A stretch of DNA of 64,000 nt from Melanopsichium pennsylvanicum. Its lineage: Eukaryota > Basidiomycota > Ustilaginomycetes > Ustilaginales. Positions 34,095 through 45,955 of this stretch are shown here, piece by piece. The position numbers and the translations under genes were made by a program. Position 1 is the first letter of the stretch, and every line of letters begins with the position of its first letter. Where the stretch lies: the NCBI GenBank assembly GCA_900208305.1, contig OAPG01000008.1, positions 62,001 through 126,000 of the forward strand, given 5' to 3'. Below the pieces are notes generated by a model. The model worked only from the letters and a program-made list of their open reading frames with translations. It was not told the origin of the DNA and did no database searches.

Positions 34095-35144
34095 ATTGAG
34101 CGTGACAGATCGGAGCGTCTCCTGTAGGACTTTTCCGGATCGTGGGAAAGTTTCGGCCTGTACCGTCTAGGCGTAATCGACCTGCGAGTTCGGGCGTGTC
34201 GAGAGTATGATGGCGATGCGACTGGTGGGTATTTTGGAGACAGAACGATGCGGCGAAATGAGAAAGCTATAAGCGATAAGCAATAAGACGGGAAAAGGAC
34301 CGGATACGAAGATAGAATAGGCGGGAAGTTGGTAGATGGCGAATGGGGGTCAGGAGGCTAGAAAGGATGTTCTCCTGGTCTTGTTTGAGCTAAGTCCACA
34401 AGCCAACTTTTTTTCGCACCACAGCTCACGGCTTCAGACTTTTTAGGACTCAGCCCTCGCGTCTTCGTCTGCCACCGTGCACAGGTGTTGCTCTCTCCGC
34501 GTCGCGCGACGCGAACCTCCTTCATTTTCACGGCGACAGAAGTTGCCACGAAACTCAAGATTATGGAAAAATAATATCCTGTCTGGACTCAATCGCGCGA
34601 GACAAAAAAAAACCTGAATGTATGTAAACGCAAAACTAAGTGGATTGCGGGCAAAGACCCGTGAGGTCCTCAAAGCTCGACAAAGGTGCTCCCGGCCCGC
34701 CGTAAGAGGGGGCTGGTTGAGCGCAGAGACAAGCGGCAAGGGAGGGTGTACAGGGAGGGAAAAAGACTCGACGAACCTGGCAGCTGGTAGCGTAGCGTGC
34801 CCAGCTAATGGTGAGGAGATGTGGAGAGAAGAAAGGGGAGAGAAGAGGGAGAAGCGCAGCGACTGAGTGGATTGCGGCAAGATAAATTGTTCGTTGAGTC
34901 CAGCCCAGACGCGCACGCCCTGTAAACGATCACGTGATGCATAAAATTAAAGTAAAGTTAAAAAATGAGTTTGCCGTCTTTGACGTGGCTGTCAAGAACG
35001 TACACCATGCATGGTCTGTCCACCCAAGTTGAGGTCGGTGGGCGGACAACGCACACGCTCGACCGTTCCGAGAAATCAACGATTACGAGGGTGTCGACAA
35101 GAGAACCTGTCCACCGTCAAATGGTCGCTTGGCTGAGTTCAAAT
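34095..35144. other. Intergenic region upstream of MSH6
   Basis: About 1.05 kb with no convincing coding region. It contains a 14-bp perfect palindrome of CG-rich sequence at 34499-34512 and A/T-rich stretches near 34560 and 34940. It is presumably the MSH6 promoter and the MER3 3' end. Confidence 0.5.
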
Positions 35145-38100
35145 TCACTGTGTGGCATCTGAGCCATCAAGCCAAGAGGGGGCACCTAGTCTCTTCAAGA
35201 AGCGATTTTGTGCAGGTCTCTGCACCGAAGGAGCTGAAGGCCTTCCATGGAGTCCGAGAGGTTCAGCAGGCAGCGAAGAGCTTGCACCTGAAGCACTGTT
35301 TGGACGAATCAATCGGGCTCCTGCACTTGCGCCTAAGCTGGAGCTAGCTCGGCTTAATAATTCTATCGAGCTCCGTGCGGGACGCGATGGACTTGCGACG
35401 TTGTTGCTGTCACCGGTCCGAGCTTCCCTAGCACTTGCGAGCTCATCTTGACGACGTATCGGCATGACAAGAGGCTCTGAGCTACCAGCAATACGATCTG
35501 CTTCGGCTGCAAGCCGATCGAGCTTGCTGAGGAGATCTCGTGGGGCGTCTGGATCATCCTCCAACTCAAGATCCAGCGGTGCTTTCCTCTTCTGCGCGCT
35601 TCCCGGAGGGTTCGCCGGCGCAATTAGGAGCTCTCGGTAGCATGTAGCAGTGCTCTGTGGGCCACTGTTGAGCGAGCGCTTCTGAAATCGGAACTGTCTT
35701 GGCTTGTCTGTTGTCTCTTGATCCCTTGCTCGTTGGCAACACGCGTGCTTACATTCGTTGTTACACTTGTGCTTGCATCTAGCTCGTCAGTCATGAAAGG
35801 CAGGTCATGATGATGGAGTGTCAGTTTTGTTGTTCTTCTCTTCTTCCAATGCTTCTATAAGCTTGCGGGCAGCACTTATGCTGACCTTTTGGTGTAAGAT
35901 TCGTCTTCCATGTCTTGTTCGTCTCGTACCAGCATCGTCCTCACCTCCACCCCGGAATCGTGATGCGTTGACCGCTGTGATGTCCCTGCACTCGCACTTG
36001 CGCTCACATCAGCGGCACACTCGCTCGTATCTTCGCGGTCTCGCTCTGCTCGAGCGATCCGAGTTCTGTGAGACCCATTCGCCATGTCGACAGGCTGCAA
36101 GTTCGCTTGCATCATCGTGCCTGCAATCTCGTCGATTGCAGAGTAGGTCACCACGCGCTTGCGGAGGTCTTCAACATGAAGATGCAGCGTGAAACATTTC
36201 TCACGATCGAATCGCCAGATGGGCATACGACGGAAGTCGACATATTCTCCAGTGGAGGTCAGCGTTAGAATGCATACACTCAACGCCATCTTGGACGTAT
36301 TGCTCTTCAACATGCACGTCGCGCGATTCTCGATGCGAACGGTCACATCAAGAACCAGTTTGAAACTGTTGGGGGTCGTGCTAGAGGCACTGGACGACGC
36401 ATCACCCCAGCGCGCGGGCTCACATGGATAGGTCAAGGTCGAAGGCGCCGAGGAACGCTGCATGACCTCTAGACCGATTCGCGGTACGGACTGCGCGGCT
36501 GCCACCACTTTGCTCCCAAAGGGTGGGTTGCGGTTCAGGATCATCTCGATTCTGTGAGGTGTGGTGTTTGCCAACCCTGACCACGTGGTGATCCCGGCAT
36601 TAGTCAAGGCTTTGATGGAACGCTCACCGATACTATCGATTTGTCGGAGCATTGCGGGCGAGCCCTCCCATGCTCCAGCAGCGATCGACCGCGCAAGGTC
36701 CAGCGCTGCTTTACATGCCTTGCCATCTCTACGGTAGATTGTGATGTCTACGGCGGCTTTTGCGATTCGGACGGCGTGTGGAATAATCCTCTTGACGTCC
36801 AAGTAGGGATTCGCCTCGCCTGCTGCTGGCTTGGACACCTGCATCATATTGATCGCCGACAGGTGAGCTTGCAACAGCAGCGACACCTTGTCCGCTACCC
36901 GAACAATCTGGCGTGGAGGATAGCGGATCTCGGCGTGGGTCCGAAGGCCGTTGAGGAAGCCTTTCTCGCCTTGCCTCATCCTTTGGTCTCCAAACTCTTC
37001 GGCCTCGGCGATGGCTTCGAGGATAGCCCTGGTGTTGGCGCCTTCCGGGATCCCCATCAGCGCGAGCATAGATTTGTGCCGAATGAAGAAGCGCGACATG
37101 ATTTCGCCATATTCGGTGGGCGTGATCTCCGCCGACTCTTCGGCGCAGGATATGAGCGAGGCTTTTTGGAGCGCATCGAGCGTCTTGGTGCATAGATGCT
37201 TCAGTATGTCCTCGAAGGAATCGAGCCCGATCCCTTCTTCCTGGCTGAGATAGTAAGTAGGGTTCTTCTGCAGTCGTATCCACATGAAACTTTCACGGAT
37301 CCATGCTTCGATCTGCGCTTTCGTCGTCCTCGCGAGCAAGCCAATTTCGGCGTTGACGTGCTCGATCAGGTTGGGAGCCAAGCTGGACTCGATGTCCCGG
37401 CTTCCACTGACTAGATCGCGGTAGTGAGCCTGGACAGTATCCTCGCACATGATGACTGCGACACCACTGCGGTCGAATTGGGGTCTGCCAGCGCGACCCA
37501 TCATTTGGATGAGGTCCAGATCAGACATTTCGCACCACTGTCCTTCATACTGCTTCGTTCCTCGGATGATCACGCAGTAAGCGGGAAGATTTATCCCTGT
37601 TGCCAGCGTGGTAGTGCAACACAGCACAGCAATCTTTTCTGCGAGGAACGCTTGCTCCACATTGCGGCGATCGTTTTGAGACAAGCCGGCGTGATGAAAA
37701 GCGATACCGCACGACGAGAGGCTCTGCAGATCTTCGTCGTCAAAATTCACGCCCTCGAGACAACGTTGACCTGACAGCAGGCTGCTCCGACCTTGTCCCG
37801 AAGCCTTACACGCTTGGGCAACGGTGCTGGCTGCCTGGACAGTAGATCGTCGGGTGGCGCAGAAGATCAAGCAGGGTCGACCTGCGGCGTGCGTCTCGAC
37901 CAGTTCGAGAAGCTTTCGGTTGAGGTATGCTTGGAAGGCGAATTCGTCCTTAGCCTTTGGGTATCCGTAGACGTGCTTTTGAAGCGGACAAGGACGATAT
38001 GCATCGCCGAACTGGAAGATCTCTGCGGTTGCCTTGGCTGACTTTGGTGCACCTGCTGTCAGGAGGCTCGGATTTGGCCCAATCCATTTTCCGACATCCT

Positions 38101-39401
38101 CGAGGTTCGGCACAGTGGCCGAGACAGCAACGAAACGTACGTTTCGGCCTCTATTCTTCGTCCTTGTCACCACGACCTCCAGACGAGCTCCTCGCTGTGG
38201 CTCATTGAGAATGTGCACCTCGTCGATGAGCATCAGACGTATAGTGGAGAGGATGCCCGATTGCTCTTCCCATTTGCGCGTCAGACTGTCCCACTTCTCG
38301 GGGGTGGTGACGATCAAGCGGCTCTTGCGAGCGACATGAAGACCATACACAGAATCACCTGTGAGCTCTGTGACGCCGCAGCCGACAGATCCAAAGCGGA
38401 TGGACCAATCGCGCGTTCGCTCCGAACAGAGTGCTTTGGTCGGAGCCAGGTAGACTGCTCTCGCGCTTTCAGGTTCCTTGGCGAGCATACGCAGGAGAGC
38501 AAGCTCGAACACCACCGTCTTTCCAGATCCAGTCGGCGCAGAGAGCACGACATTCTCCCCTGATTCGAAGACCTAACACCAGATCAGCGATTACAAAGCA
38601 AGCTCAAGAATCACGCTCAGCAATCTGCACTACCAAGGTATTCTCTCTCGACACGTTGGCTGCGAAAACCAATTATCACGCCCTTCGAATATCGCCCCAA
38701 TGCGTTCTGTGGATCAGGATATCAGATGGTTTCCGCTTACCTTTGGATAGCAGATCGATTGGACAGCATTGAAAACAGGAAATGTGAAAAGGGGTCGATA
38801 CAGCGCCGCTGTTGCAGCAGGTAAGGAGTTGCATGACGAAGCGAATCTTGTGAGAAGGTCAGCCGCGTGCTCAAGCGCTGAGTTGGATGAAAAAGACAGT
38901 TCACTCACGCAAGGCTGAAACTTGCTTGAGGCGCACCTTTCGTCCGGGCTCCGGCTCGACAAAAATGTCGCCCTGCTGCTGTGTACGCAAGGTGGCCTGG
39001 TGAAATTGCCTTTGACCTTCGTGCCTCGTGAGTCCTGGCTGGTTCTCTGCATCGCACATGGCATCAAGCCCTGTTGGGCTAGGATGAGATGCCTGTGAAG
39101 CCAACGGCACGCGAGGAGATGGAGCTACCAGCCCATTGGCTTCCGCTCGCTCAAAGTCAAAGTGACGGGCCAAGTCAGCGACATCAAGCAGTGGCGCTGC
39201 TTGCTGCATAGAAGCAGAGCGAGAGATCGGCAGTGTATTTGGATTCCATGCCATCTCAGCTGAATATGTGAAGGCATCCTGGTCATTGTACTCAACGGGA
39301 TCAACATCGCTGTAGGTGACGGTCTCGATGACACCGTCGGAGCCGCCAGTAGTGAGACCGTAATCCTGCGCTAGATCGTCGAAGGAGTATGCGTCGGCCA
39401 T
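35145..39401 (-). CDS. MER3: Mer3/HFM1 meiotic crossover DNA helicase
   Basis: Four exons inferred: about 39401-38905, 38846-38741, 38572-35886 and 35778-35145, total about 1307 residues, all in frame. Exon 2 supplies 'FPVFNAVQSICYPK' (the Q-motif region). Exon 3 starts 'VFESGENVVLSAPTGSGKT' (Walker A) and carries a DEVH box, 'VSATVPN', 'MMGRAGRPQFD' (motif VI), a winged helix and a Sec63 domain. Exon 4 begins with the Cys/His knuckle 'CKHKCNNECKHACC', a known C-terminal feature of HFM1/Mer3. The intron 1 donor (GTGAAC) and intron 3 donor (GTCAGC) are weak, so those junctions are less certain. Mer3 is a ZMM-group 3'-to-5' helicase that stabilises Holliday-junction precursors for interfering crossovers. 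It is divergent from nothing close; MSH6 lies downstream on the same strand. Confidence 0.9.
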
Positions 39402-42397
39402 ACTGACTCTTGCTCTATCGACTAGCTCTAGATTATTAGCCCTGCGATGGTTCCGAGAGCAGGATCAGTTCGCTGTCCCTGTTGGTGTTGGTAGAGGGCA
39501 AAGACGTCGACCTTTGCCACCGCCACTCGCGCAGGCTGTTGAAATGTCAATTTGATAATGCGACGCAGAGCCTGTGCGAATACAGCTCAGCCAATTTCCG
39601 CTTCACAGCACTGCTTTGAAAGGCGGCCTGAGCAATGTTGCCTCTCCAGGCATGTACTGAATCGGTGGCAGACGTGGCCACCCAGCTACTCAGCCCCGCC
39701 TAGCTTGTCGGTGCTTCCGACCGTCTCTGGTTTCAGGCGTGAGTATGAGGCTACAGCCATACAACTGTAGATTTCCCATGCGATACTTTGCTTCACGCTC
39801 GCATCGGCGGCTTCCGATGTTCTTTCTGTGTATAATCACCTCGCGGTGTCAGAAGAGCGACCACGTAATTTGCGTATCCACAATAGCTTTGAGCAGAGGG
39901 TATGAGACTATCTCTTACGACTGAGGGAAGGTGGTGATCTGAGCCTGGCTGGAGGCTCTTCGATGTCGACATTCGTCGTCGCCACTGCGTAAAAGAGTGT
40001 TGCTGCTTATCCTGCTCAGCCAAAGCTGGGCTTCATCTCTCAAGGGCTCTACCTCAGAATCGAAGTTGTCAGCCGTCGAATAGCATCGCAGGCCAGGTCA
40101 TCTCAAACATTTGTGCGGCACAGCTTCAACGCATTGTGCGTTCGAATCGTCGGTCGTTCGTGATGCAGTGTAGAAAGATGACAGGATCGAGATAGGGGGT
40201 GGAGATTTGAGCAGCCTACTTTACGCGAGTCTCACGAAGGGGGCGTTCTAACGCGTGCCAAATTATTGATATTTTTTATTTTGAGGAGGGGAAAAAATGG
40301 GGATTAAAACGTGGCGAGGCGAATTCGTACAAGTGATGACTGAAACCTCGCAGCTGGCCGGCATGTATTTCCAGATTTGCATGGCTCGCCGACCAGGCTG
40401 GTTTCGTCGAGAGAAGCGACATGTCTGTGACTGCTGCAACACGTTCATGTTCGAGGCTTTCATCATGGATCTGTGGCATATCGAGAGTCGATGCACACGT
40501 CCACCGAGTTCTTCGGCTCGTATCCGTCTGAGGAGAAAATGACACGCGAAAACGAAGACCGCATCGGATTTCCGGCGTTCCTGTAGGGCTACGTGTCACC
40601 ATTTTTGGCAGCTACGAAAATGAATCGACTCTCAGTACAAGCTTGAACACATCAGAGCGAATCAGTGATTCCACAGCTGCAACCCCTTCCCGCAACATGT
40701 CGGCAGCAAATAATATCGTGCGAGCCGGAATCGGTGCGATTTAATTGCACAGCCATTTTGGTCAATATCGATTTCCCGTTCGTCTCCTGCTTCGTCCGTT
40801 TCGCTTTTTCGAGGCATGTGTCACTTGTGCTGCTTTGGATGACATTGCCTTCTCCTTTAGGTGTCTGCTCTTTTACGCCCATGAAGATCCCGAACGAAAG
40901 AAAGGGTTCGCGTTGATGGAGGAGAGTGTAACGAATGGCACCTTCTCGGTAAGCAGCGACAGGCACAATCTCTTCGTTCGCATCACAGGTCGGGTGAGGT
41001 TGTGGCTGCGAAACGAGTCTGGATATTCAGGGTCTTGGTCACGCTACGTGTAACTTACACGACAAAATGCCCGTGCTTCTGTGCGTGGGCGCTAATGGTG
41101 TTTCCACATGAACGCTCACTGACCTCCCTTGACCCCTAGCTGGTTGGCAAGATCAGATTTGTCGCGACTGGCACGCCAGCAGCAGGCTTTCGCCTAACAT
41201 GTCTGTAAACCCTATTTTTCCTTTATCATACTTGCCCTTTTGATTCGGGCTCAAAAGGGCCTGTTAGCCGGGTTACAAGACGTTTATTTTTTTTGGTGAC
41301 CCTGTAGGTCGCAGTCAAAGATAGAGATTCTGTAAATTTACGTAGTTACCGTAAGGTAGTGCTCGTGGTCTCGTTTCGCTTCGCGTTGAGCATGATTGTG
41401 TCGCCTGCCTTTGCTGCTGCTTTCAATTTTTGAGAGCCTGGTCTCTCAGCGTGAGCTTAAGCTGCAGCGTCCGTTTTGTTGATTTAGAGCTGCAGCTCGT
41501 GTCTCATACAGCCTATGCTTGACTTGAACTGCTGCTGTAAGGCAATTCTCCCTTCTTTTCGGTTGGCTGTCACCTTTGCTTGCTTGTTCATTCGTCGTTC
41601 AACAGGGTCGTGGTGGTCGTTGTTGGTCCACGCGGCTTCATCCTCCCTTTGGTCGCTTCATCCACTCCACCACGCTGTTTCCCCTTTCCTCGGCTTAGTG
41701 TAGGTCAATTCGGCGTCTCTCTGGTTCTAAGCTCATCAGTGCTGCGTTGTCCAACACTGACCATCTGAGGGACTTTCCAACGTCAGCTGGTCGCCGGAAT
41801 CGCCGCCGTCGCCTCTCACGACCCACTACTAGTCGACGCATCGTGATTCTGTTGTCGCAATCGCCCAAGCGGTCTGTCGCAGACTCTTTACCGCGTTCGA
41901 CTTGCCCTTTTTTTCCGAAGACACTCTACACGACACTAATCTTTTCACGGAACGCCTTCCATACGCAACCTCATAGGGACGCCCCTTGAATACATTCGAT
42001 CCTCTGCGTTGGATGCAGCGACCTTTTGGTAAGCCAGCGCACACATCCCAACGTGCTGCGTGAGCTGTCGATCGGCCTATCACCGACCGCTCGAGTTTCC
42101 TTCGTCAATTCGTCTTGTCGCAGTCGATGAACTTCGTCATGCTACGATAATCGACTGTCTCTCATTACAGCACCTTCGACCACAACCTCTTGAGCAGCGG
42201 GCCTGTCGCACCGAATTTCTGGGAGCGTCCCAGCCCTTCAACGATCGAAATTTGTGTTACATTCGTCCAACCCTGGAAGCCCATGACCGACAGCTGAATC
42301 CGCAAAGCACAACTTCCATCTTCAGTACGATCGGATCGAATCTTGCCACCTTCACGGCCCAAAACTGGGAAAAGCGTACCGTCATCCTTGTCCCGCC
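39402..42397. other. 3-kb gene-free region upstream of the kinase
   Basis: No open frame with protein-like composition or plausible splice structure was found on either strand. It presumably contains the MER3 promoter on the left and a long kinase promoter/leader on the right (C/T-rich from about 41500). A perfect GTAAATTTAC palindrome lies at 41332-41341. Confidence 0.45.
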
Positions 42398-45300
42398 ATG
42401 TTCTCTCGTTTCACTCATTCCGATGCCAAGAGCCTGAGCGGATCACGGTCCAAGTCCGACACCCGCGAATTGTCAGAGGCAACGAGCTCGGCTGCTTCAC
42501 CGAACAGTACAGCTTTACCCGTCCACATCCAGTCACGGGATGTACCGAGGATCACAACCACAAACGGAACGCCACTAGCGACGTCCTCGTCCTCCGTCTC
42601 TCTTGGTGCCACCCCAGTCGCCGATCGACCCCAATTTTTTCATCAGAACACCGTTGTACCATCCTCGTCTGCCACGTTGACATCACCGCCCTTACTTCCT
42701 CGAATCGCACCAGCCGAACCCGTTGATGTCTCAAACAGCAGTTTCTCCGTCGCCTCCCTCGACAGCTTCGGTGCCATTTCCGTGGCAGGCTCGACTACGG
42801 CCGCAGAGCATGGTAGTCACAATGGATCCCGCTACGGCATGAGCCCACCCCGATCGACTCTGGTCGCCTCGAGAGGCGAGCTTTCCTCCGCCTCGATACG
42901 AAGTCAGAGGAACTGGGATCAGTTTGAAGGCAAACCCGTCTCACCTCTTCCGAGTCCTGCAGTCCAGCATGAGCAAGCCCAAGACATGTTCGACGTGCCT
43001 TTAGACTCCTCTTCTCGCCTTACTCGCGACACCAGCCAGATGACGCCTGCCACCCGTCCTGCTGCTGCCAGAACCACGTCCGACGAGTCTTTGCCGAGCA
43101 CAAAAGAGGGCATAATAATGTCATCACCCAAGACCGCAACTATCCACGAGCCTGGCAGTCGCAACTGGTTGTTCTTCAATTCAGCCCCATCTGCACCCAT
43201 AGCTCGCGCTCCAAGCGTAAAGACATCGGGCCTCTCCAGACACGTTGAGCATCACGCTGGTAGCGACAACTTGGATCCGTCCACACCGCTCAGTGCGACC
43301 GCTCCAAAGAGCGCCGCCAGCGCCAACAGCCTGGGTCATGGCTTCGGTCCACGAGTCACCTCTGCAGATCTCTCCAGCAGAATACGCCTACCTTCGAGAT
43401 TACCCACCCTACCCTCAGAAGCAGGAAGCGTCCCAGGTCCAGGTACCACCAACGTAAGAGCAGCATCAGCGATCTACTCGCAACCGCAGCATCTCGGTTT
43501 CCCACGCCATGCGCGCATCAGCAGTGGCGAGTCGGCCATGTCGATGGATGCTGCTCTGTACTCGCCGCTCTCTGCTGTCGACCCCCATCATGGAGGGGAT
43601 CTCTTCAACCTCAACTCCACTTCACAGCTCTCGCTATCAGGTATCTCGGATGCACCAAGTGCTACTCTCGAAGGATTGCCACCAAACGTGGTATGGGTAC
43701 CGGACAGCCCGCACAGGATTCGAAGTAGAAGCCAGCTGCTGCTGGATGACGACCGTAGCGCCCAGTCTTCGCCCCAGTCCGCCGTTCCTGGAAGGGTGGA
43801 GCAAAGAACCTGGAGAGATGCCGGCGATGTTTCTACCGACTCCACCACTGCTATCACGCTAAATGTTGCGCAACGAGCAAGCCCAGCACCAACACGATCA
43901 GAGCACTACCCTGCAGCACACACACCGGCATCAATACCTGTCACAAACGGTACGGAAGAGTCACGCAACACGGTCCAGGAGGAACCAAAGAGCCTCGGCG
44001 ATCGAAGGCGTCGTCAGGGACCATCAGAATCCGCCACCGGAAGCAGCCTCTCGCCCGCTATGTCTGGTCGCGACAGACTAGCCCAGCCTGCGATCGTGGA
44101 ATCGCGAGAAGAGGAAGAGGATGGGGATCGAATTGGGCCGTATCGCATCGAAAAGACACTCGGCATGGGTGCTTTCAGCCGGGTTGCGCTAGGCCGCTTG
44201 ATACGCACTCCCTCAGGCACTGCAGGCTCGACGTTCCGGCCTGATCGGCTCATTTCCTCTCTGCCCGCACTAAGACAGCGAGCGCTGCAACAGCATCGCT
44301 CAGGCTCCGAAGAAGCACCGACCCACGACGAGTTGGTCGCACTGAAAATGCTCGATCGGGAACCGTGCAACAACAACGAGCGTCTCAAAGTCAGTTGGGT
44401 ACGAGAGGTTGAAGTCCTCAAACACATTTCTCACCCCAACCTCGTTCGCTTCATCACCTCCTTCTCGACCCCACTCCATCACACCCTCGTTCTCGAACAA
44501 GTCGCAGGTGGCGAACTTTTCGAATCCCTCATGTCCAACTTTGAACAATTCGCTCAGCGCGAGTGGCTCGTTCGCGTCATTTTCACCGAGCTTGCCAACG
44601 CCATTGGTTGGATGCATCACATCAATCTCGTCCACCGTGACATCAAACTGGAGAATATCCTCATGACTGTCGACCTGTTCAAAGCAGTCGCTGCAACTGA
44701 GCCGTTGCGGCCTCACCATTTGCCAAAAGGACCTTTGATCAAGCTGACAGATTTCGGACTGTCGAGGTTCATCGACCCAAGCAACCCGTTGTTAGAGACC
44801 AGGTGTGGATCAGAAGAATACGCAGCGCCAGAATTGATCATAGGCAAGAAGTACGACGGACGAAAGACGGATGCATGGGCGTTGGGAGTGGTGCTGTACG
44901 CGTTGATCACCGGCAGCTTGCCTTTCATGGAGGACGTGAGCGTTGGTGTGGATGGGGCGAGGGAAGGACATGGCGAGAATAGGGATTCAAAGCAGAGAAA
45001 GAGGCATTTGTTGCGGATTGCCAAGGGCGATCTCAGGTGGCCGTCGCCGGCTAATGATGCTTGCGCCGACCTGCCCGATTCAGCGGTATGCCCGACGAAC
45101 ATGAGGCTGGTCACGCCGGTAGCAAAGACGATGGTCGCGAGGTTACTGCGACGCGACTCGACCAAGAGGGCGACTCCGTGGGAGACGTGGGATGAAGAAT
45201 GGCTTTTGGGCGGCAGTTTTGGATATTCAACCCTTGCTTCGATGCAGGCAGACAATAATGCCCTGCCATCGCACCAGGTGCCGAATGAGTTATCTGCTGG

Positions 45301-45415
45301 AGGTGAGAGGCTTGCGTTGCATCCTGACCCGCGTTCCCAGCAAGGACAGAACTGGCTCGAGACAAATGCAGCTGTACGACAGGATGATGTTGCTCAGGTT
45401 GCTCGCGACGATTGA
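42398..45415 (+). CDS. Fungal Ser/Thr protein kinase with long disordered N-terminus
   Basis: 1005 residues from the ATG at 42398, single exon. The first about 570 residues are Ser/Pro/Thr-rich and likely disordered. The kinase domain spans about 577-950: glycine loop LGMGAFSRV (about 589), 'LVALKML' lysine, 'HRDIKLEN' catalytic loop (about 746), DFG (about 785) and an activation segment with 'RCGSEEYAAPEL' (about 805-815), then 'DAWALGVVLYALITGSLPF'. All catalytic residues are present. A Ser/Arg-rich insert separates the N-lobe strands and another lies in the C-lobe. The RCGSEEYAAPE-type segment places it in the fungal CAMK-like group that includes yeast Prr1-type kinases; the exact orthologue and pathway are not assignable from sequence alone. 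Confidence 0.88.
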   Translation: MFSRFTHSDAKSLSGSRSKSDTRELSEATSSAASPNSTALPVHIQSRDVPRITTTNGTPLATSSSSVSLGATPVADRPQFFHQNTVVPSSSATLTSPPLLPRIAPAEPVDVSNSSFSVASLDSFGAISVAGSTTAAEHGSHNGSRYGMSPPRSTLVASRGELSSASIRSQRNWDQFEGKPVSPLPSPAVQHEQAQDMFDVPLDSSSRLTRDTSQMTPATRPAAARTTSDESLPSTKEGIIMSSPKTATIHEPGSRNWLFFNSAPSAPIARAPSVKTSGLSRHVEHHAGSDNLDPSTPLSATAPKSAASANSLGHGFGPRVTSADLSSRIRLPSRLPTLPSEAGSVPGPGTTNVRAASAIYSQPQHLGFPRHARISSGESAMSMDAALYSPLSAVDPHHGGDLFNLNSTSQLSLSGISDAPSATLEGLPPNVVWVPDSPHRIRSRSQLLLDDDRSAQSSPQSAVPGRVEQRTWRDAGDVSTDSTTAITLNVAQRASPAPTRSEHYPAAHTPASIPVTNGTEESRNTVQEEPKSLGDRRRRQGPSESATGSSLSPAMSGRDRLAQPAIVESREEEEDGDRIGPYRIEKTLGMGAFSRVALGRLIRTPSGTAGSTFRPDRLISSLPALRQRALQQHRSGSEEAPTHDELVALKMLDREPCNNNERLKVSWVREVEVLKHISHPNLVRFITSFSTPLHHTLVLEQVAGGELFESLMSNFEQFAQREWLVRVIFTELANAIGWMHHINLVHRDIKLENILMTVDLFKAVAATEPLRPHHLPKGPLIKLTDFGLSRFIDPSNPLLETRCGSEEYAAPELIIGKKYDGRKTDAWALGVVLYALITGSLPFMEDVSVGVDGAREGHGENRDSKQRKRHLLRIAKGDLRWPSPANDACADLPDSAVCPTNMRLVTPVAKTMVARLLRRDSTKRATPWETWDEEWLLGGSFGYSTLASMQADNNALPSHQVPNELSAGGERLALHPDPRSQQGQNWLETNAAVRQDDVAQVARDD

Positions 45416-45955
45416 GTTCTGCCATCTTCACAGGCTCGCTTGTCAGCAGGCACCGGTTGTCAGGTCTATCATCGCAATGTTGGTTCATCAACAGACTTGC
45501 TTAGAATCAGGAGCATGCAATCTTATCTTCTATCTGCGTACTTATAATCTCATCCATGTTCTCTGAAAAACTATCTCTCCCAGATGATCAATATCTTCCA
45601 CAAATTATCTTTGTCAGTGAAGTGCACAAAGATTGATTGGTTAACATTGCTTTTTTTTCAGGATGGACTAAAGGCAAATAGATTCCAGGAGTATATAGCA
45701 CTTTACACAACAGCTTGTTGGGGGGGGGGGGGGGGTAGGACCCCACCTTGGCACACCCAATGAAGGCCCAGTGAAGGGAGGAGCCATTGCCAATTGCACC
45801 CAGCACCTCCACATCTCCTGCACCACCTGCGCAACCTGCAGGAATACCGTGGCGCCCACGTGACCTGCATGGCCAGTGCCGCAGCCCTCCTTCCTTCCCC
45901 CCTACCTCATGTCACGGGAGTGGGTCCCAAGGAAGAGGTCTGCGCAGACCAGAGA
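45416..45955. other. Junction between gene block and transposon nest
   Basis: A 540-bp stretch without a gene. It contains a run of 16 G (45720-45735) and a TTTTTTTT run near 45652. It may include a relic of another repeat. The left boundary of element B falls at its end. Confidence 0.4.
45720..45735. repeat. Poly-G homopolymer (16 bp)
   Basis: Sixteen consecutive G, an outlier for this window. Length is prone to sequencing error. Confidence 0.85.

Noticed and set aside
38879..38908. A 30-31-nt first intron for MER3 using the better GTGAGT donor
   Set aside because: Too short for these introns, and the CTGAC branch site with the CACAAG acceptor further on fits the frame with the GTGAAC donor.
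40276..40602. Candidate small gene in the 3-kb gap before the kinase
   Set aside because: Composition is noise-like and overlapping frames on both strands are equally open.
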